Below the pieces are notes generated by a model. The model saw only the letters and a list, made by a program, of their open reading frames with translations. It did no database searches and had not been told where the DNA came from. Positions 1 to 10,640 of a stretch of 64,000 bases of DNA are shown here, piece after piece (position 1 is the stretch's first letter; each line of letters begins with the position of its first letter). The position numbers were made by a program, and so were the translations under genes. Source of the stretch: Monodelphis domestica (lineage: Eukaryota; Chordata; Mammalia; Didelphimorphia; Didelphidae); contig NC_077235.1 in the NCBI RefSeq assembly GCF_027887165.1, positions 7,361,378 to 7,425,377 of the forward strand, given 5' to 3'.

Positions 1-1275
1 TTGTTCCAGTCTCCATGGAATTCCTCCACTTTATTATTCCTTTTAGCACAATAGTATTCCATCACCAACATATACCACAATGTGTTCAGCCATTCCCCAA
101 TTGATGGGCATCCCCTCATTTTCCAATTTTTGGCCACCACAAAGAGCACAGCTATGAATATTCTCGTACAAGTCTTTTTTCCTTATTATCTCTCTGGGGT
201 ACAAACCCAGCAGTGCTATGGCTGGATCAAAGGGCAGACAGTCTTTTATCGCCCTTTGGGCATAGTTCCAAATTGCCCTCCAGAATGGTTGGATCAATTC
301 ACAACTCCACCAGCAATGCATTAGTGTCCCTACTTTGCCACATCCCCTCCAGCATTCATTGCTTTCCTTTGCTTTCATGATGAACAATCTGCTAGGTGTG
401 AGGTGATACCTCAGAGTTGTTTTGATTTGCATCTCTCTGATTATAAGAGATCTAGAACACTTTTTCATGTGCTTATTAATAGTCTTGATTTCTTTAACTG
501 AAAATTGCCTATTCATGTCCCTTGCCCATTTTTCAATTGGAGAATGGCTTGATTTTTTGTACAACTGGTTTAGCTCTTTATAGATTTGAGTAATTAGACC
601 TTTGTCTGAGGTTTTTGTTATGAAGAATGTTGTTATATTATTGTTTCCCAATTTGTTGCTTCCCTTCTAATTTTGGTTACGTTGGTTTTGTTTGTACAAA
701 AACTTTTTAATTTGATGTAGTCAAAATTATTTATTTTGCATTTTGTGACTCTTTCTAAGTCTTGCTTGGTTTTAAAATATTTCCCTTCCCAAAGGTCTGA
801 CATGTATACTATTCTGTGTTCACCTAATTTACTTATAGTTTCCTTCTTTATATTCAAGTCATTCACCCATTCTGAATTTATCTTGGTGTAGGGTGTGAGG
901 TGTTGATCTAATTCTAATCTCTCCCACACTGTCTTCCAATTTTCCCAGCAGTTTTTATCAAATAGTGGATTTTTGTCCCAAAAGCTGGGAACTTTGGGTT
1001 TATCGTATACTGTCTTGCTGAGGTCGCTTTCCCCCAGTCTATTTAACTAATCCTCCTTTCTGTCTCTTAGCCAGTACCAAATTGTTTTGCTGACCGCTGC
1101 TTTGTAATATAGTTTGAGATCTGTGACTGCAAGGCCACCTTCCTTTGTATTTTTTTTTCATTATTTCCCTGGATATCCTTGATCCTTTATTCTTCCAAAT
1201 GAACTTTGTTATTGCTTTTCCTAATTCAGTAAAATTGTTTTTTGGTAGTTCAATGGGTATGGCACTAAATAGCCT
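1..1275 (-). mobile_element. L1 LINE, ORF2 C-terminal part, 5'-truncated, runs off left edge
   Basis: Minus-strand frames at 43-651 and 633-929 encode the C-terminal part of L1 ORF2, downstream of the reverse transcriptase. They include the Cys-rich segment typical of L1 ('ECWRGCGKVGTLMHCWWSC') and 'LDQHLTPYTKINSEWVNDL'. Similarity continues to about 1275, reading upstream in ORF2, and then stops, so this copy is 5'-truncated inside ORF2. Its end of ORF2 and 3' UTR lie left of base 1. The frame shifts near 640 and is broken again above 929, so the copy is dead. The same peptides recur in the copies at 11227 and 29150. Confidence 0.93.
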
Positions 1276-1364
1276 GTGATCTTCTTTGCCCCACTCTCAT
1301 CCTGGTTTATCTTCCTTTGATCTTTTGCCTCACATTGGCTGGTATACCTGGAATGGCCTCAGTC

Positions 1365-1487
1365 AGTCAATAAACATTTATTAAGTACCTACTATGTGTC
1401 AGGCACTATCTGAAGCTCTGGGGATACAAAAAGAGGCCAAAAAACCAGGCTCTGACCTCAAGGAGCTCTTCAGGAAAATAAATTGAA
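1365..1487 (-). mobile_element. L2 LINE 3' end
   Basis: Contains 'tttattaagtacctactatg' followed by 'ctctggggataca' and 'gacctcaaggagctctt', which is the reverse complement of the L2 3' end ('gagctccttgaggnc ... tgtatccccag ... gtgcttaataaat'). Old and diverged. It directly abuts the next L1-derived element. Confidence 0.8.
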
Positions 1488-2039
1488 GGTATGAAAACAG
1501 GCAACGAGGAGGCCAAGCTATCGGCCCTCGCAGATGATGTGATGCTGGACTTCCAAGTGAATCCTAGACCGTCAACCACAAAGCCCGGGAAAATAATCAA
1601 CAACTTCAGCAGAGTTGCAGGATACCAAATCAACCCACATCAGCCATCAGCGTTTCTCTACCTCCAACACATCGCTGCAGCAAGATATAGAAAGAGAAAT
1701 TCCATTGAAAATCACCCTAGACAATATAAAATACTAAAAAAGAAAGAACACGATCCACATTCAGAGGAAGAACTGTGGGAGTAGAAAAACAGAAGAAAAA
1801 CAACTGCTTGATCACATGGGTTGAGGGGGTGTGGTTGGGGATGTAGACTAAATGAACATCCTAATGGAAACACCAACAACATGGAAATAGGTTTTGATCA
1901 AGGACACAAGTAATACCCAATAAAATTGCGCATCGGCTGCGAGAAGGGTGGGTGGAGAGGAGAGAGGGAAATAATGTAACTCTTGCGACCAAGGAATAAT
2001 GTTCTAAATTGACTAAATAAATTACTTTTTTAAAAAAAG
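1488..2039 (+). mobile_element. L1 derivative with RT fragment joined to 3' UTR
   Basis: The plus strand begins inside the L1 ORF2 reverse transcriptase ('EEAKLSALADDVMLDFQ', matching '[17 protein letters not shown]' in the copy near 30250) and follows it through 'INNFSRVAGYQINPH' to the 'DNIKYL' region at about 1735. It then jumps straight to the L1 3' UTR ('gatccacattcagaggaaga') at about 1750. Roughly 1.8 kb of ORF2 C-terminus is absent compared with the copy at 29150-32665. The element ends in an A-rich tail at 2028-2039. The junction lies near 'agaaagaaca', a word also found just before the 3' UTR segment in intact copies, so loss by short homology is likely. A 97-codon frame (1491-1784) is a remnant, not a gene. 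Confidence 0.8.
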
Positions 2040-3005
2040 AATGAAGAACGTCACAGGGAAAGAACCTTCTGCAGTCAGGAGTGGGTGGGTTCTGGCTCCA
2101 AAACATCCTTCTTCTTTGTAAATCTCAGGTTCCAGGGATAGAACAGGCCCTGGAAGGGCAAAGTTAACCATTTTCCATTTCATCATTGAATGCAAGGTTT
2201 AGAGACATCAGACAGACAGGAAGTAATAATAGGGGGTTTGCCCCTGTAACACAATGATCCACCTGGCCTTTCTTCCTAGTCTCCATCCTGTCCTTTAGAT
2301 AATAAAGAGACGTTTGAGTGGCCCTAGAAAATCATTTTAGCCCTTCATGTTCCCAGGCAGTCGGTGGTAGCAGCACAGGGACAAGAGGATTTATTGGGTT
2401 CCGAAGCTGACGGCAGTAGTTTCTTAAACCTCACTGTAGCACAGAAGGCCTCCCGCCAAGAAGCAATGAGACAGCCAGCGCTATATGGAAGGCAGGGAGC
2501 AGGATGCCAACATACAAAGGGAGGGCTTCTTCTTTGAGCATTTTGAACCCTCGAGCTGCATAGAAACCACAGAACCTACAGCCTGGTTAGCCAAAAAAAT
2601 TTCTGAAGCTAAGAAGCTCCTGAATGGTGGCTTCCACCCAGCCTCGGCCGGATTCTCGGCAGATTCAGGTAGGAAGGGGCTGATCTTAAAAGGAGAGCTA
2701 GCAGGAGAAAGAGTATGCTGACCAGATAACTCAGTCTGATCTGAGGGAAGAGAGAGGAAGGGCAGAAAAGTGGGATGAGGCCATTCAATTGATATACAAA
2801 GATGGGGTCGATTGAGCCAATCACTCTATCCCCACTTAACCCTGATCTTTTTTTATCAACCAATAAGGCATCGTACTTGTTCTGTAAGTGAGAACGAAAC
2901 AGAGGCACAACTGGAGAAGACATTAGTCAGAGGCATATGGTTTGAAAGGAAGGTGTAACAGAGACCCTGTGGGTCTAACATAAAACCAGCCAGTTAGTTT
3001 GGAGT
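2040..3005. other. No recognised feature
   Basis: Single-copy-looking sequence. Short open frames have no family signature, and I see no repeat, RNA gene or splice-flanked exon that I can support. Confidence 0.5.
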
Positions 3006-3018
3006 CTTAGGCTCTTTC

Positions 3019-3212
3019 CTTTTTTTTAAATGCTTCCCTTCTGTCTTGGAATCAATATTCCAAGGCAGAAGAGCGGAAAGGGCTGGGCAATGGGGGTCAA
3101 GTGACTTGCCCAGGGTCACACAGCTAGGAAGTGTCAGAAACCAGATTTGAACCCAGGACCTCCCATCTCTGGGCCTGGCTCTCAATCCACTGAGCCACCC
3201 AGCTGTCCCCCC
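3019..3212 (-). mobile_element. Marsupial CORE-SINE (MAR1/WSINE/WALLSI group)
   Basis: Complete minus-strand copy. It runs from the tail ('cttcccttctgtcttggaat') through the CORE ('gacttgcccagggtcacaca') to the tRNA-like head ('gagccacccagctgtccc'). Flanking copies 'cttaggctctttcc' (3006-3019) and 'cttagactttttcc' (3212-3225) look like a 14-bp target duplication with three differences. Confidence 0.92.
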
Positions 3213-3225
3213 TTAGACTTTTTCC

Positions 3226-4212
3226 AATCAAGTCCCTGAGAAGGAATTATTTGGGGAAGGGAAAGAACAAAGACAGCTACCCAGCCAGTGGAGGATCTTG
3301 GGAACTTTAGAGGATTTGGATTTTTCATTGCTGCCTCAGGAATATCCCCAGAATGACAGGAACATCTGTGTCAGGAGCCAAAGAATGAGTGGACAACTGT
3401 GAGCCTGGCAGAAAAGTTACCCTTGAGGAGAAATTCATGCAAACCTCATGAAGAGAAGAAAAGAACTTTGAGCAATGAGAAGCTAGAAATGGCCCCTTTC
3501 CCACATGTGCTCTCTAAGTGTGAGCCCACTTTCCCCTGGATTCTGTATGAATTGCAGGAAGTAGATATTCCAGACGTAGAGTGCAGATGATCAGCGTATA
3601 ACCCCGTTTACCCTAGCTCCCGTGGCGTGAAGGCCAGCTATCCTGCATCTTCCCCTTCCTTCGGTGTTATCTAGGGCACTTCAGGGGGTTGCTAGTGTCT
3701 ACACTCTAGCCAACAGCTCCAACGTTGTCCCTCAATTTCAAGAGCGGGTTCCCTGTACCTCAGGCCCATTCAACAGCTGGGTCGACTTTCACAAAGGAAT
3801 GTTTACTTCAAGGGCAGAGGCAGCAATCTTCCCCAAACGTCTTAACGAACCATTACTAGTCTGTTTGTAGCTTTGTTGGAGGGACAAACGTCCAGAATGG
3901 CACAGCGGCTCCCACCCACCATGCCCTCCGACATGACTCTGGCCAAGAAAATTTCAGGGATCCTTTATAGGAATCTTCAACAAGAAAAAGATCTTCAGGG
4001 GTAAAAATCGAGTTTGGGCTAACAAAGTCACCATTCCATTTCCTTCAGAGCATTCCCTCCCTCTCAGGAGTTGAACGAAAGGCCCTCCTCCCATACTTTC
4101 TTAAGGGAGAAGGGTGGGTCTCAGTACCAACCTTTTATAGAAGTTGAGGATAGAGGAGATTGTCCTTAAATGGGCTAATATCTCAAAGGCTTCTGGGATG
4201 AGAAAAGTAAAG
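3226..4212. other. No recognised feature
   Basis: No gene, RNA or repeat family recognised. Open frames at 3399-3590 and 3664-3870 are short and carry no known motif. Confidence 0.5.
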
Positions 4213-4215
4213 ATC

Positions 4216-4470
4216 CTAGCCAGACAAGAGCTGGGCAGCTAATAGGCCCGTTAATCAAGAAGACAGGAATTCAAAGCTGGCCTCAAATACTTAATAGCTG
4301 TGTGACCCTGAGCAAGTCACTTAACCTCATTTGCCTCAGTTTCCTCATCTGTAAAATGAAGTACAGAAGGAAATGGCACACCACTCTAGAGTCTCTGCTG
4401 AGAATACCCCAAATGAGATCACAAAGGGGCAGACATGACTGAAAAAGGCTAAACGAGACAAATAAAGCTT
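4216..4470 (+). mobile_element. MAR1-type CORE-SINE
   Basis: Carries the CORE 'tagctgtgtgaccctgagca', the MIR-like 'cctcagtttcctcatctgta', and then the MAR1-type tail ('ggaaatggcacaccactcta', 'gatcacaaaggggcagacat', 'gactgaaaaaggc'). The tRNA-like head is diverged. Confidence 0.85.
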
Positions 4471-4589
4471 TCCCGTCCTGGCCCTCATCCCACTTTTCCA
4501 AGGGACCCTTTCTCCAGATTTGAAAAGGGATTGAGAGAACAATATTTTTAAATATTTTTCAGTTTTTACCACAAAGGAGATTTAAAGTA

Positions 4590-4757
4590 GATATCCGCAT
4601 TTTAAAAAGCCCCGTCTTCTGTCTTAGCATCATTTCTAAGACTGGAGGCTGACAAGGCTAGGCAATAATTAGGCTTACCAGGATCACATAGCCAGGAGGT
4701 ATCTGAAGCCAGATTTGAACCTGGGTCCACTGTTTGCTATGCTATTCTGTGGCCCCA
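4590..4757 (-). mobile_element. CORE-SINE, old copy
   Basis: Diverged minus-strand copy: tail 'cttctgtcttagcatcattt', CORE 'taccaggatcacatagccag', 'gaagccagatttgaacctgg'. The head is partly lost. Confidence 0.75.
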
Positions 4758-5005
4758 ATAATGAGGGATGGGGGAAAAGCTATAGGATGGAAACTCATGA
4801 ATATTCATTCAGATCCTTCCCAAAGGGAAACACAATTAATTCAGAAGATTAAGAATTGCTAAATTGATGGGAAAAGAACAAGCTGTATGAACAAAGGGAC
4901 CACTGGACTTGGGAGCTGTCTGTGGAATGGCCGACTTCCTTTCCAGACACTCTGTGAAGGCTAAGTTGAACTTTTTAATCCTTACCTTCTTTCTTAAAAG
5001 TAATA

Positions 5006-5200
5006 GCAGGGCAGCTGGGTGGCTCAGTGGAGAGAGAGCTAGCCCTAGAGATGGGAGGTCCTGGGTTAAAATCTGGCCTCAGCCACTTCCTAGCTGTGTG
5101 ACCCTGGGCAAGTCATGACCCCCATTGCCTATCCCTTACCACTGTTCTGCCTTGGAGCCAGTACACAGACTCCAAGCTGGAAGGTGAGGGTTTAAAAAAA
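5006..5200 (+). mobile_element. Marsupial CORE-SINE, left arm of inverted pair
   Basis: Full-length plus-strand copy from 'gggcagctgggtggctcagt' through 'tagctgtgtgaccctgggca' to 'gaaggtgagggtttaaaaaa'. It lies tail to tail with the minus-strand copy about 20 bp downstream. Confidence 0.93.
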
Positions 5201-5221
5201 CAGTAATACCACCTATCAATT

Positions 5222-5378
5222 GCAAGGCAGAAGAGTGGTAAAGGCTAGGCAGTGGGGGTCAAGTGACTTGCCCAGAGACACACAGCTAGGAAGTGGCTGA
5301 GACCAGATTGGAACCCAGGACCTCCCATTTCTAGGCCTGGCTCTCAATTCACTGAGCCACCCAACTGCCCCACCCCTC
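5222..5378 (-). mobile_element. Marsupial CORE-SINE, right arm of inverted pair
   Basis: Minus-strand copy of the same family, lacking the last part of the tail. It starts at 'aaggcagaagagtggtaaag' and ends with the head 'tgagccacccaactgcccca'. With the copy at 5006 it could form a ~150-bp imperfect duplex in RNA. Confidence 0.9.
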
Positions 5379-6885
5379 CAAGCTGCATTCTTTTAAAGTA
5401 TTTGTGGCACTAACCATCATGCCCCTGGCCACTGTTTGTCCACTGAGGAAGCTTACAAGTTCCTTGAAAGAGATCCTTTGGGTACAGGTGATTTGCCTAG
5501 GCGTAAGAGTTTGCCGGGGAGATTGGTTTGCCTGGCATTTGATGCCTTGTCTCCTCTCCTGGCTAAAATGTGGACCCTGTTCCATCACCAGCAGAAGGAA
5601 GAACCCGCTCCTGCTGGGCTACACATTGGCACCTGGCATCGCAGAGATTATTCCAAAGGCCTTCATCCTCTATTGCACTTGGAGAAGAGCTTTCTGCAAG
5701 GGACTGGGATAAAGGAACAAACATCGACTGGACTCGCCAAACTGGAATGGCGGCGGGCCTTTTCATGTTCATCGTGAGGGTTAGGAAGGAAGACTGCATG
5801 GAAGAAGCAGATGTCATGGGGGCGGCCATTAGGAGAGCCACTGCAGCAGGGAAAGGACTCTTAGTGCTTCTCTACGTTCTCTTTGGAGCCTGTGCTGCTG
5901 GGAGAGGGTTGGGGTTTAGAAATTGTTGCTACTAAAAAAGATCCAAGAGACGAAGGGCTGCTCCACGATTGGATTTTCAGGAGCAGAACAGGATTGGAGG
6001 GGACCCACTGGAGCAATGCGAGGCCACAAGACGGGATGAGACGAAACCCAACCTCCCTCTCCCTTCCTCAAGCAACCCCTTGGAAGTACCTACATAATAC
6101 ATGAAAGGGGTTGCCCCGCAGCAATCTCAGCCACTCCAGGCAGCATTTCGCTCAACAGAATTTCCCAAGGGCCCCTGCAACTACCCATAGTGCCTATGTG
6201 GTCATGTTTCTCTGTGGTTAGATGGGGGTTCCCCAAAGAGCTATGAAGAGGCAAAATGGGGGTTGGACTAAATCGCAGGGGCTGATGGGGTTATTTTGGG
6301 GGAAGGTAGAGCCACGTGATGGGACTATATGGGGTTTACCCTGCAAGGCTCTTTCTGCCTCCAGATAGGTCCTAGGAATATGGGGTTTCCTAAAGTGCCC
6401 CTGTCTCCAGGCAGTCTGATAGGGGGGAACTAGGAATGTGGGGCGGGGCACCTCTTGGCCCCACCTTTTCCATTACTTTCGTCAGCCTCTGGGCATTTTC
6501 TACTCAGAAGTCTTTGAGGTTCCTAGAGAAGCAGTTGTACTCTCGGAACCTCCCAACATGACCCAGTGGTTGGGGCTTTCAAGGCCTCATCCCCAACACT
6601 ACTGTGTGGGTACCTTAAAGTCCTTGGCCTTCTCTTCCAGTCCAGTCCTCTGAAGTCGGTAGGTGTGTGGCTCTCATAGGCTGGTAGGTAGGCAGAGGAA
6701 CGTGGTAAGTAGAAGCTAAGGGAGTGCTGAGGAGTAGGGGGGAAGCAGGGGATTATGGGGGGGGGTGGCGGCAGCAAAAAACCAGCTTGGGTCTCAAAAG
6801 ATCGGTCGGCAGCTTTGCTGTGGAGCCATGGAGGTGGGGGCATGGATTATTGGCCATTTGGGCTGTGCTTCGGCCCTGAATGGAA
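5379..6885. other. GC-rich block without a recognised gene
   Basis: From about 5.4 kb base composition shifts to GC-rich with plus-strand G runs. Several overlapping frames of 70-121 codons exist (for example 5570-5935), but they overlap in all frames, have no recognisable domain, and look like a product of composition. No CpG island or splice pattern is convincing. Confidence 0.4.
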
Positions 6886-6889
6886 AGGG

Positions 6890-8020
6890 GAGTCAGCCAT
6901 GTGAGAGTGCTGGGCCTGGGGTGACCTTGGTGGCTCTTGAGCTCCAGATGGGGGTGGGGGGAGACCTGCCGTTTTCATTTTTGTGTCACAGAGTAGAGGG
7001 GTGAAAACTCGCCATTGTGGCTCTGTTGGGGATCAGACACCTCCATAAATTTTGGTGCCCTAAGCTTGTAGCTCTTGAGTGGGGTGGAGGGGAAGGCAGC
7101 AGCCGGAGGCCATCTTGGCTGGGCTTGGGGCCTGGAATGGGGGGAGACTGGGCAGCTTGGCGGCACCGTGTATCATCCACCTCCCCAGAGTCTGGAGCCC
7201 TAAATCTGCAGTTTGGGGGTATGTGTGAAGATAGGCGTTTCTGAGCTTTGGTTGCCCTGAGGTAGGGCTGGGGCAGTTGAAAGCCTGCTGGCTGTAGTCC
7301 ATTTGCTGGAATGCAGGGGCCGCCGCCATCTTGGCTGCCTCCGCCATCGGAGCCTATGGTTGTTGGTGGGGTGGGGCTGTATATTTCTGAGCTTTGGTTG
7401 CCTTGGGGTAGGGTGGGGGTGCTGGAGAAGCTGAAAGACTGCCAGGGTCAGGCAGGTGGAGAAAAAGAGTGGATGGTGGGTGGCCATCTTGGTTGTACTT
7501 GGGGTCTAAGCCTATAGTTATTTGGGGGGAGGCAGCTCTCTTGGTTGCCCTTAGCCTCTTGGGTGGAAGGGCTGTGGCAATTGAAAGCCCACTGGAAGGG
7601 GCTGTGAAGGGGAGTTGTGGCCATCTTGGGGGCTCTGGGACCTAGACCTTGGGAGGGGGTAGTAGCCAACTCATCTTGGTACCTGGATCCTTTGATTGTT
7701 GGATGGGGAGGCAGCAGACAGGGATTTAGTAAAGACTTGGCCAAACTTGCACCCTGGGAGAGGGTAAGACTGACCATCTTTACCAAACTTGGGAGGAGGA
7801 GGGACTGACCACCTCACCCTGTGGCCCTGGACCTGTAGTTTATTGGGGGGAGGGCAAGGAACAGGGTGCTTCTCAGGCTTTGGTTGCCCTGAGGGGTGGG
7901 GGAGCAGTTGCTGTCTTGGTTGGGGCAGCTGAAGGCACTGATCCCCTGAGCCTGTGGTTGTTTGGGGGCAGGGTGGGGGCACTCTTGCTATCAGAGATGG
8001 CCCCCCTCCCTCCTAGAGGT
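6890..8020. repeat. Degenerate ~146-bp tandem repeat, G-rich
   Basis: Related blocks recur with a period near 146 bp. The word 'ttggttgcc' lies at 7248, 7394 and 7541, then 7880. A second anchor of the form 'cctatagttatttgggg' or 'cctgtggttgtttgggg' recurs near 7065, 7207, 7354, 7511, 7690, 7832 and 7950, and 'gccatcttgg' occurs at several unit-spaced sites. I count about seven diverged units with indels. Minus-strand peptides also repeat ('GQPKLRNAYLHT', 'RQPKLRNIQPH', 'GQPKPEKHPVP'), but stops and frame changes make a present-day protein unlikely. Confidence 0.7.
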
Positions 8021-9300
8021 AAAGCTGCCAGCCTTCTGCCAATGGGCTTTCAGCTGCCCCAGCTCCTTCCCTCAAGAGGCCACAGGTAACCAAGATAGCC
8101 GACCCCTGCTCCTCCCAACTTCCCCAAGTCTGGAGTTGGCCACTTTGGGGTGGGGAGGGAGGGTGCTCCCCTGGGGCCCTCTGTCTTCAGGTACTGGACT
8201 CTTAGATGTGATCTCTGCCTATAGCTGCCTTCTCCTGAGGGCCCTCTTAGCCTCGGCCCTCTGTGGTTCTCATCTAATGTGAACCCACTGAGGCAATTCT
8301 AATACGGAACTCAGGGCAGCACCAGGACCCCTGCACTAGTGCGGTCTATACCTCCCCAGGGTTGGGCAGGAGGCTGAAGCAGTGTAGTGGGCCCCAGGCC
8401 TTGCCCTCACTGAGCAGTTGGGACTGGAGTGAGGTTCTTACAGAGGGTGGGGACATTACTTTTTTACCCCACCACCATCCTGCTATAAGACAAAACATGA
8501 GACGCCATCCCCTCACCAATGTACTTTTTTTCCCCTGCAGGCCTGGCAGCAACTATGGAGGGGTTGGCTGTGGATGGTGAGGACATGGAAGAAAAGTCAA
8601 CCTGAGTCCTATGTCTCTGGCAGCTTATCGGGTGAGCTCAGGGACCCTCTCCCCTCCTTCCTGCCGGAGAGCATAGGCTTCGGAGTTGGAGGGCTTGTGG
8701 TTTGCCTGGTTCCCAAGGAGGAGTTGGCAGGGGGTGCCAAGAGGTCCAATTTCACAAGGAGGGGCTGATCCACCTCAGGATCTTTGGAGCCCTTGGGTCC
8801 CTTTCCCCTGTTCCTAAGTAGCATCTGGGAGCCTTGTAGTCCATTCTGAGCTCCTCCAGCATTTTCTTTGGTTTGTGAACCTTACAATGGGCTCTGGAGC
8901 TTGTGTCTAATAGCCTGGCTTACTGAGGGGGCGGTTCTGCTTTGGTTTTCTTGGTCAGCTAGACTCAAGATGCCATCATGGCACAAGTCCAGTCATCTGC
9001 AGGCATCCCCAGCTTTTGCAGCCCAAGATTGCTGAGATTCAGAGGGACCCACAGAGACATAGACTTCAACCTCTTCAGCGCAGAAGATGACTTCTCCAGT
9101 TTTCTCCCCATGGGAACAGACAGAGCGGTGGATCCAAAAGAAACTTCTGGGATTCAATGATCTTTCTGTCCCTCCATCCTTTGCCTCAACATTCTGAGGT
9201 CACTTGGCCAACACTTCATTTAGTGGTCAGACCCTAGAAAAGATTCCTTTGTTCTTGCTTAAGTCTTCAATGCAATTATCCAAGGAGAAAGGAAAAGAAA
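8021..9300. other. No recognised feature between the two tandem arrays
   Basis: GC-rich on the left, more balanced on the right. Short frames (8346-8580, 8978-9160, 9204-9300) have no recognised motif. The last one runs straight into the 54-bp array in the array's open frame, which may mean that array and flank were once one reading frame. Confidence 0.4.
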
Positions 9301-9302
9301 GA

Positions 9303-10475
9303 GTAGGCCTTCGCAGTACTACTAAACCTGAAAGAAACTTTGTAGTAGGGGAAAGAGCAGACCTTCCTGTTACTAGTAAACCTGAAAGAAACTTTGTAGT
9401 AGGGGAAAGAGTAGACCTTCCCATTACTAGTAAACCTGAAAGAAACTGTAGAAGAGGAAAGAGCAGACTTTCAAGTTACTAGTAAACCTGAAAGAAACTC
9501 TGTAGTAGGGGAAAGAGCAGACCTTCAAGTTACTACTAAACCTGAAAGAAACTTTGTAGTAGGGGAAAGAGTAGACCTTCCCATTACTAGTAAACCTGAA
9601 AGAAACTGTAGAAGAGGAAAGAGCAGACTTTCAAGTTACTAGTAAACCTGAAAGAAACTCTGTAGTAGGGGAAAGAGCAGACCTTCAAGTTACTAGTAAA
9701 CCTGAAAGAAACTTTGTAGTAGGGGAAAGAGCAGACCTTCCTATTACTAGTAAACCTGAAAGAAACTCTGTAGTAGGGGAAAGAGTAGACCTTCCGGTTA
9801 CTAGTAAACCTGAAAGAAACTGTAGTAGAGGAAAGAGTGGACCTTCAAGTTACTACTAAACCTGAAAGAAACTTTGTAGTAGGGGAAAGAGCAGACCTTC
9901 CTGTTACTAGTAAACCTGAAAGAAACTCTGTAGTAGAGGAAAGAGCAGACCTTCAAGTTACTACTAAACCTGAAAGAAACTTTGTAGTAGGGGAAAGAGC
10001 AGACCTTCAAGTTACTAGTAAACCTGAAAGAAACTTTGTAGTAGGGGAAAGAGCCAGACCTTCAAGTTACTAGTAAACCTGAAAGAAACTTTGTAGTAGG
10101 GGAAAGAGCAGACCTTCAAGTTACTACTAAACCTGAAAGAAACTTTGTAGTAGGGGAAAGAGTAGACCTTCCCGTTACTAGTAAACCTGAAAGAAACTTT
10201 GTAGTAGGGGAAAGAGTAGACCTTCCCATTACTAGTAAACCTGAAAGAAACTGTAGTAGAGGAAAGAGCAGACCTTCAAGTTACTAGTAAACCTGAAAGA
10301 AACTCTGTAGTAGGGGAAAGAGCAGACCTTCAAGTTACTACTAAACCTGAAAGAAACTCTGTAGTAGAGGAAAGAGCAGACCTTCAAGTTACTAGTAAAC
10401 CTGAAAGAAACTTTGTAGTAGGGGAAAGAGCCAGACCTTCATGTTGCTACTAAACCTGAAAGAAACATGGAGGGG
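9303..10475. repeat. 54-bp minisatellite, about 21 units
   Basis: The anchor 'aaacctg' occurs 22 times, from 9324 to 10452. Most spacings are exactly 54 bp, four are 52 bp (a shorter 'aaactgtag' variant) and two are 55 bp ('gagccagacc'). 54 bp is 18 codons, and the plus-strand frame reads 'KPERNFVVGERADLQVTS' per unit; the opposite strand also has an open frame. The 52- and 55-bp units shift the frame, so the array as it stands is not one long coding frame. The 52+54+54 trio at 9432-9591 is repeated almost exactly at 9592-9751, a 160-bp higher-order unit. Confidence 0.97.
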
Positions 10476-10504
10476 AAGCCTTCTCTTTATCCCCACACTA
10501 CAAC

Positions 10505-10585
10505 TCATTTTACAAAGAGTGTAGGGAGGCTTTGGACTATATGGGCCAGCTCCACTGTTATCAGCAAGTGGGTCAGACTGCCTAG
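10505..10585 (+). pseudogene. Zinc-finger-like peptide relic (tentative)
   Basis: The plus frame from 10511 reads 'YKECREALDYMGQLHCYQQV' followed by GQTA and a stop. It follows the C2H2 finger pattern 'EC-GKAF-x5-L-x2-HQRxH' in spacing, but lacks the first Cys and both His (Tyr and Gly stand in their places). If real it is the decayed tail of a KRAB-type zinc-finger exon. No other finger and no KRAB box was seen, so chance resemblance remains possible. Confidence 0.25.
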
Positions 10586-10640
10586 TCACAAAATGAGGCA
10601 AAAGACTTTACTGGAATTTGTCTTAATGAAAAAATAAGTT

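Noticed and set aside
5570-5935. 121-codon frame in the GC-rich block
   Set aside because: Overlapping open frames exist on both strands here, as expected from base composition, and no motif supports this one.
9303-10475. CRISPR-like array
   Set aside because: The 54-bp units abut directly with no unique spacers, and the context is a mammalian genome; this is a minisatellite.
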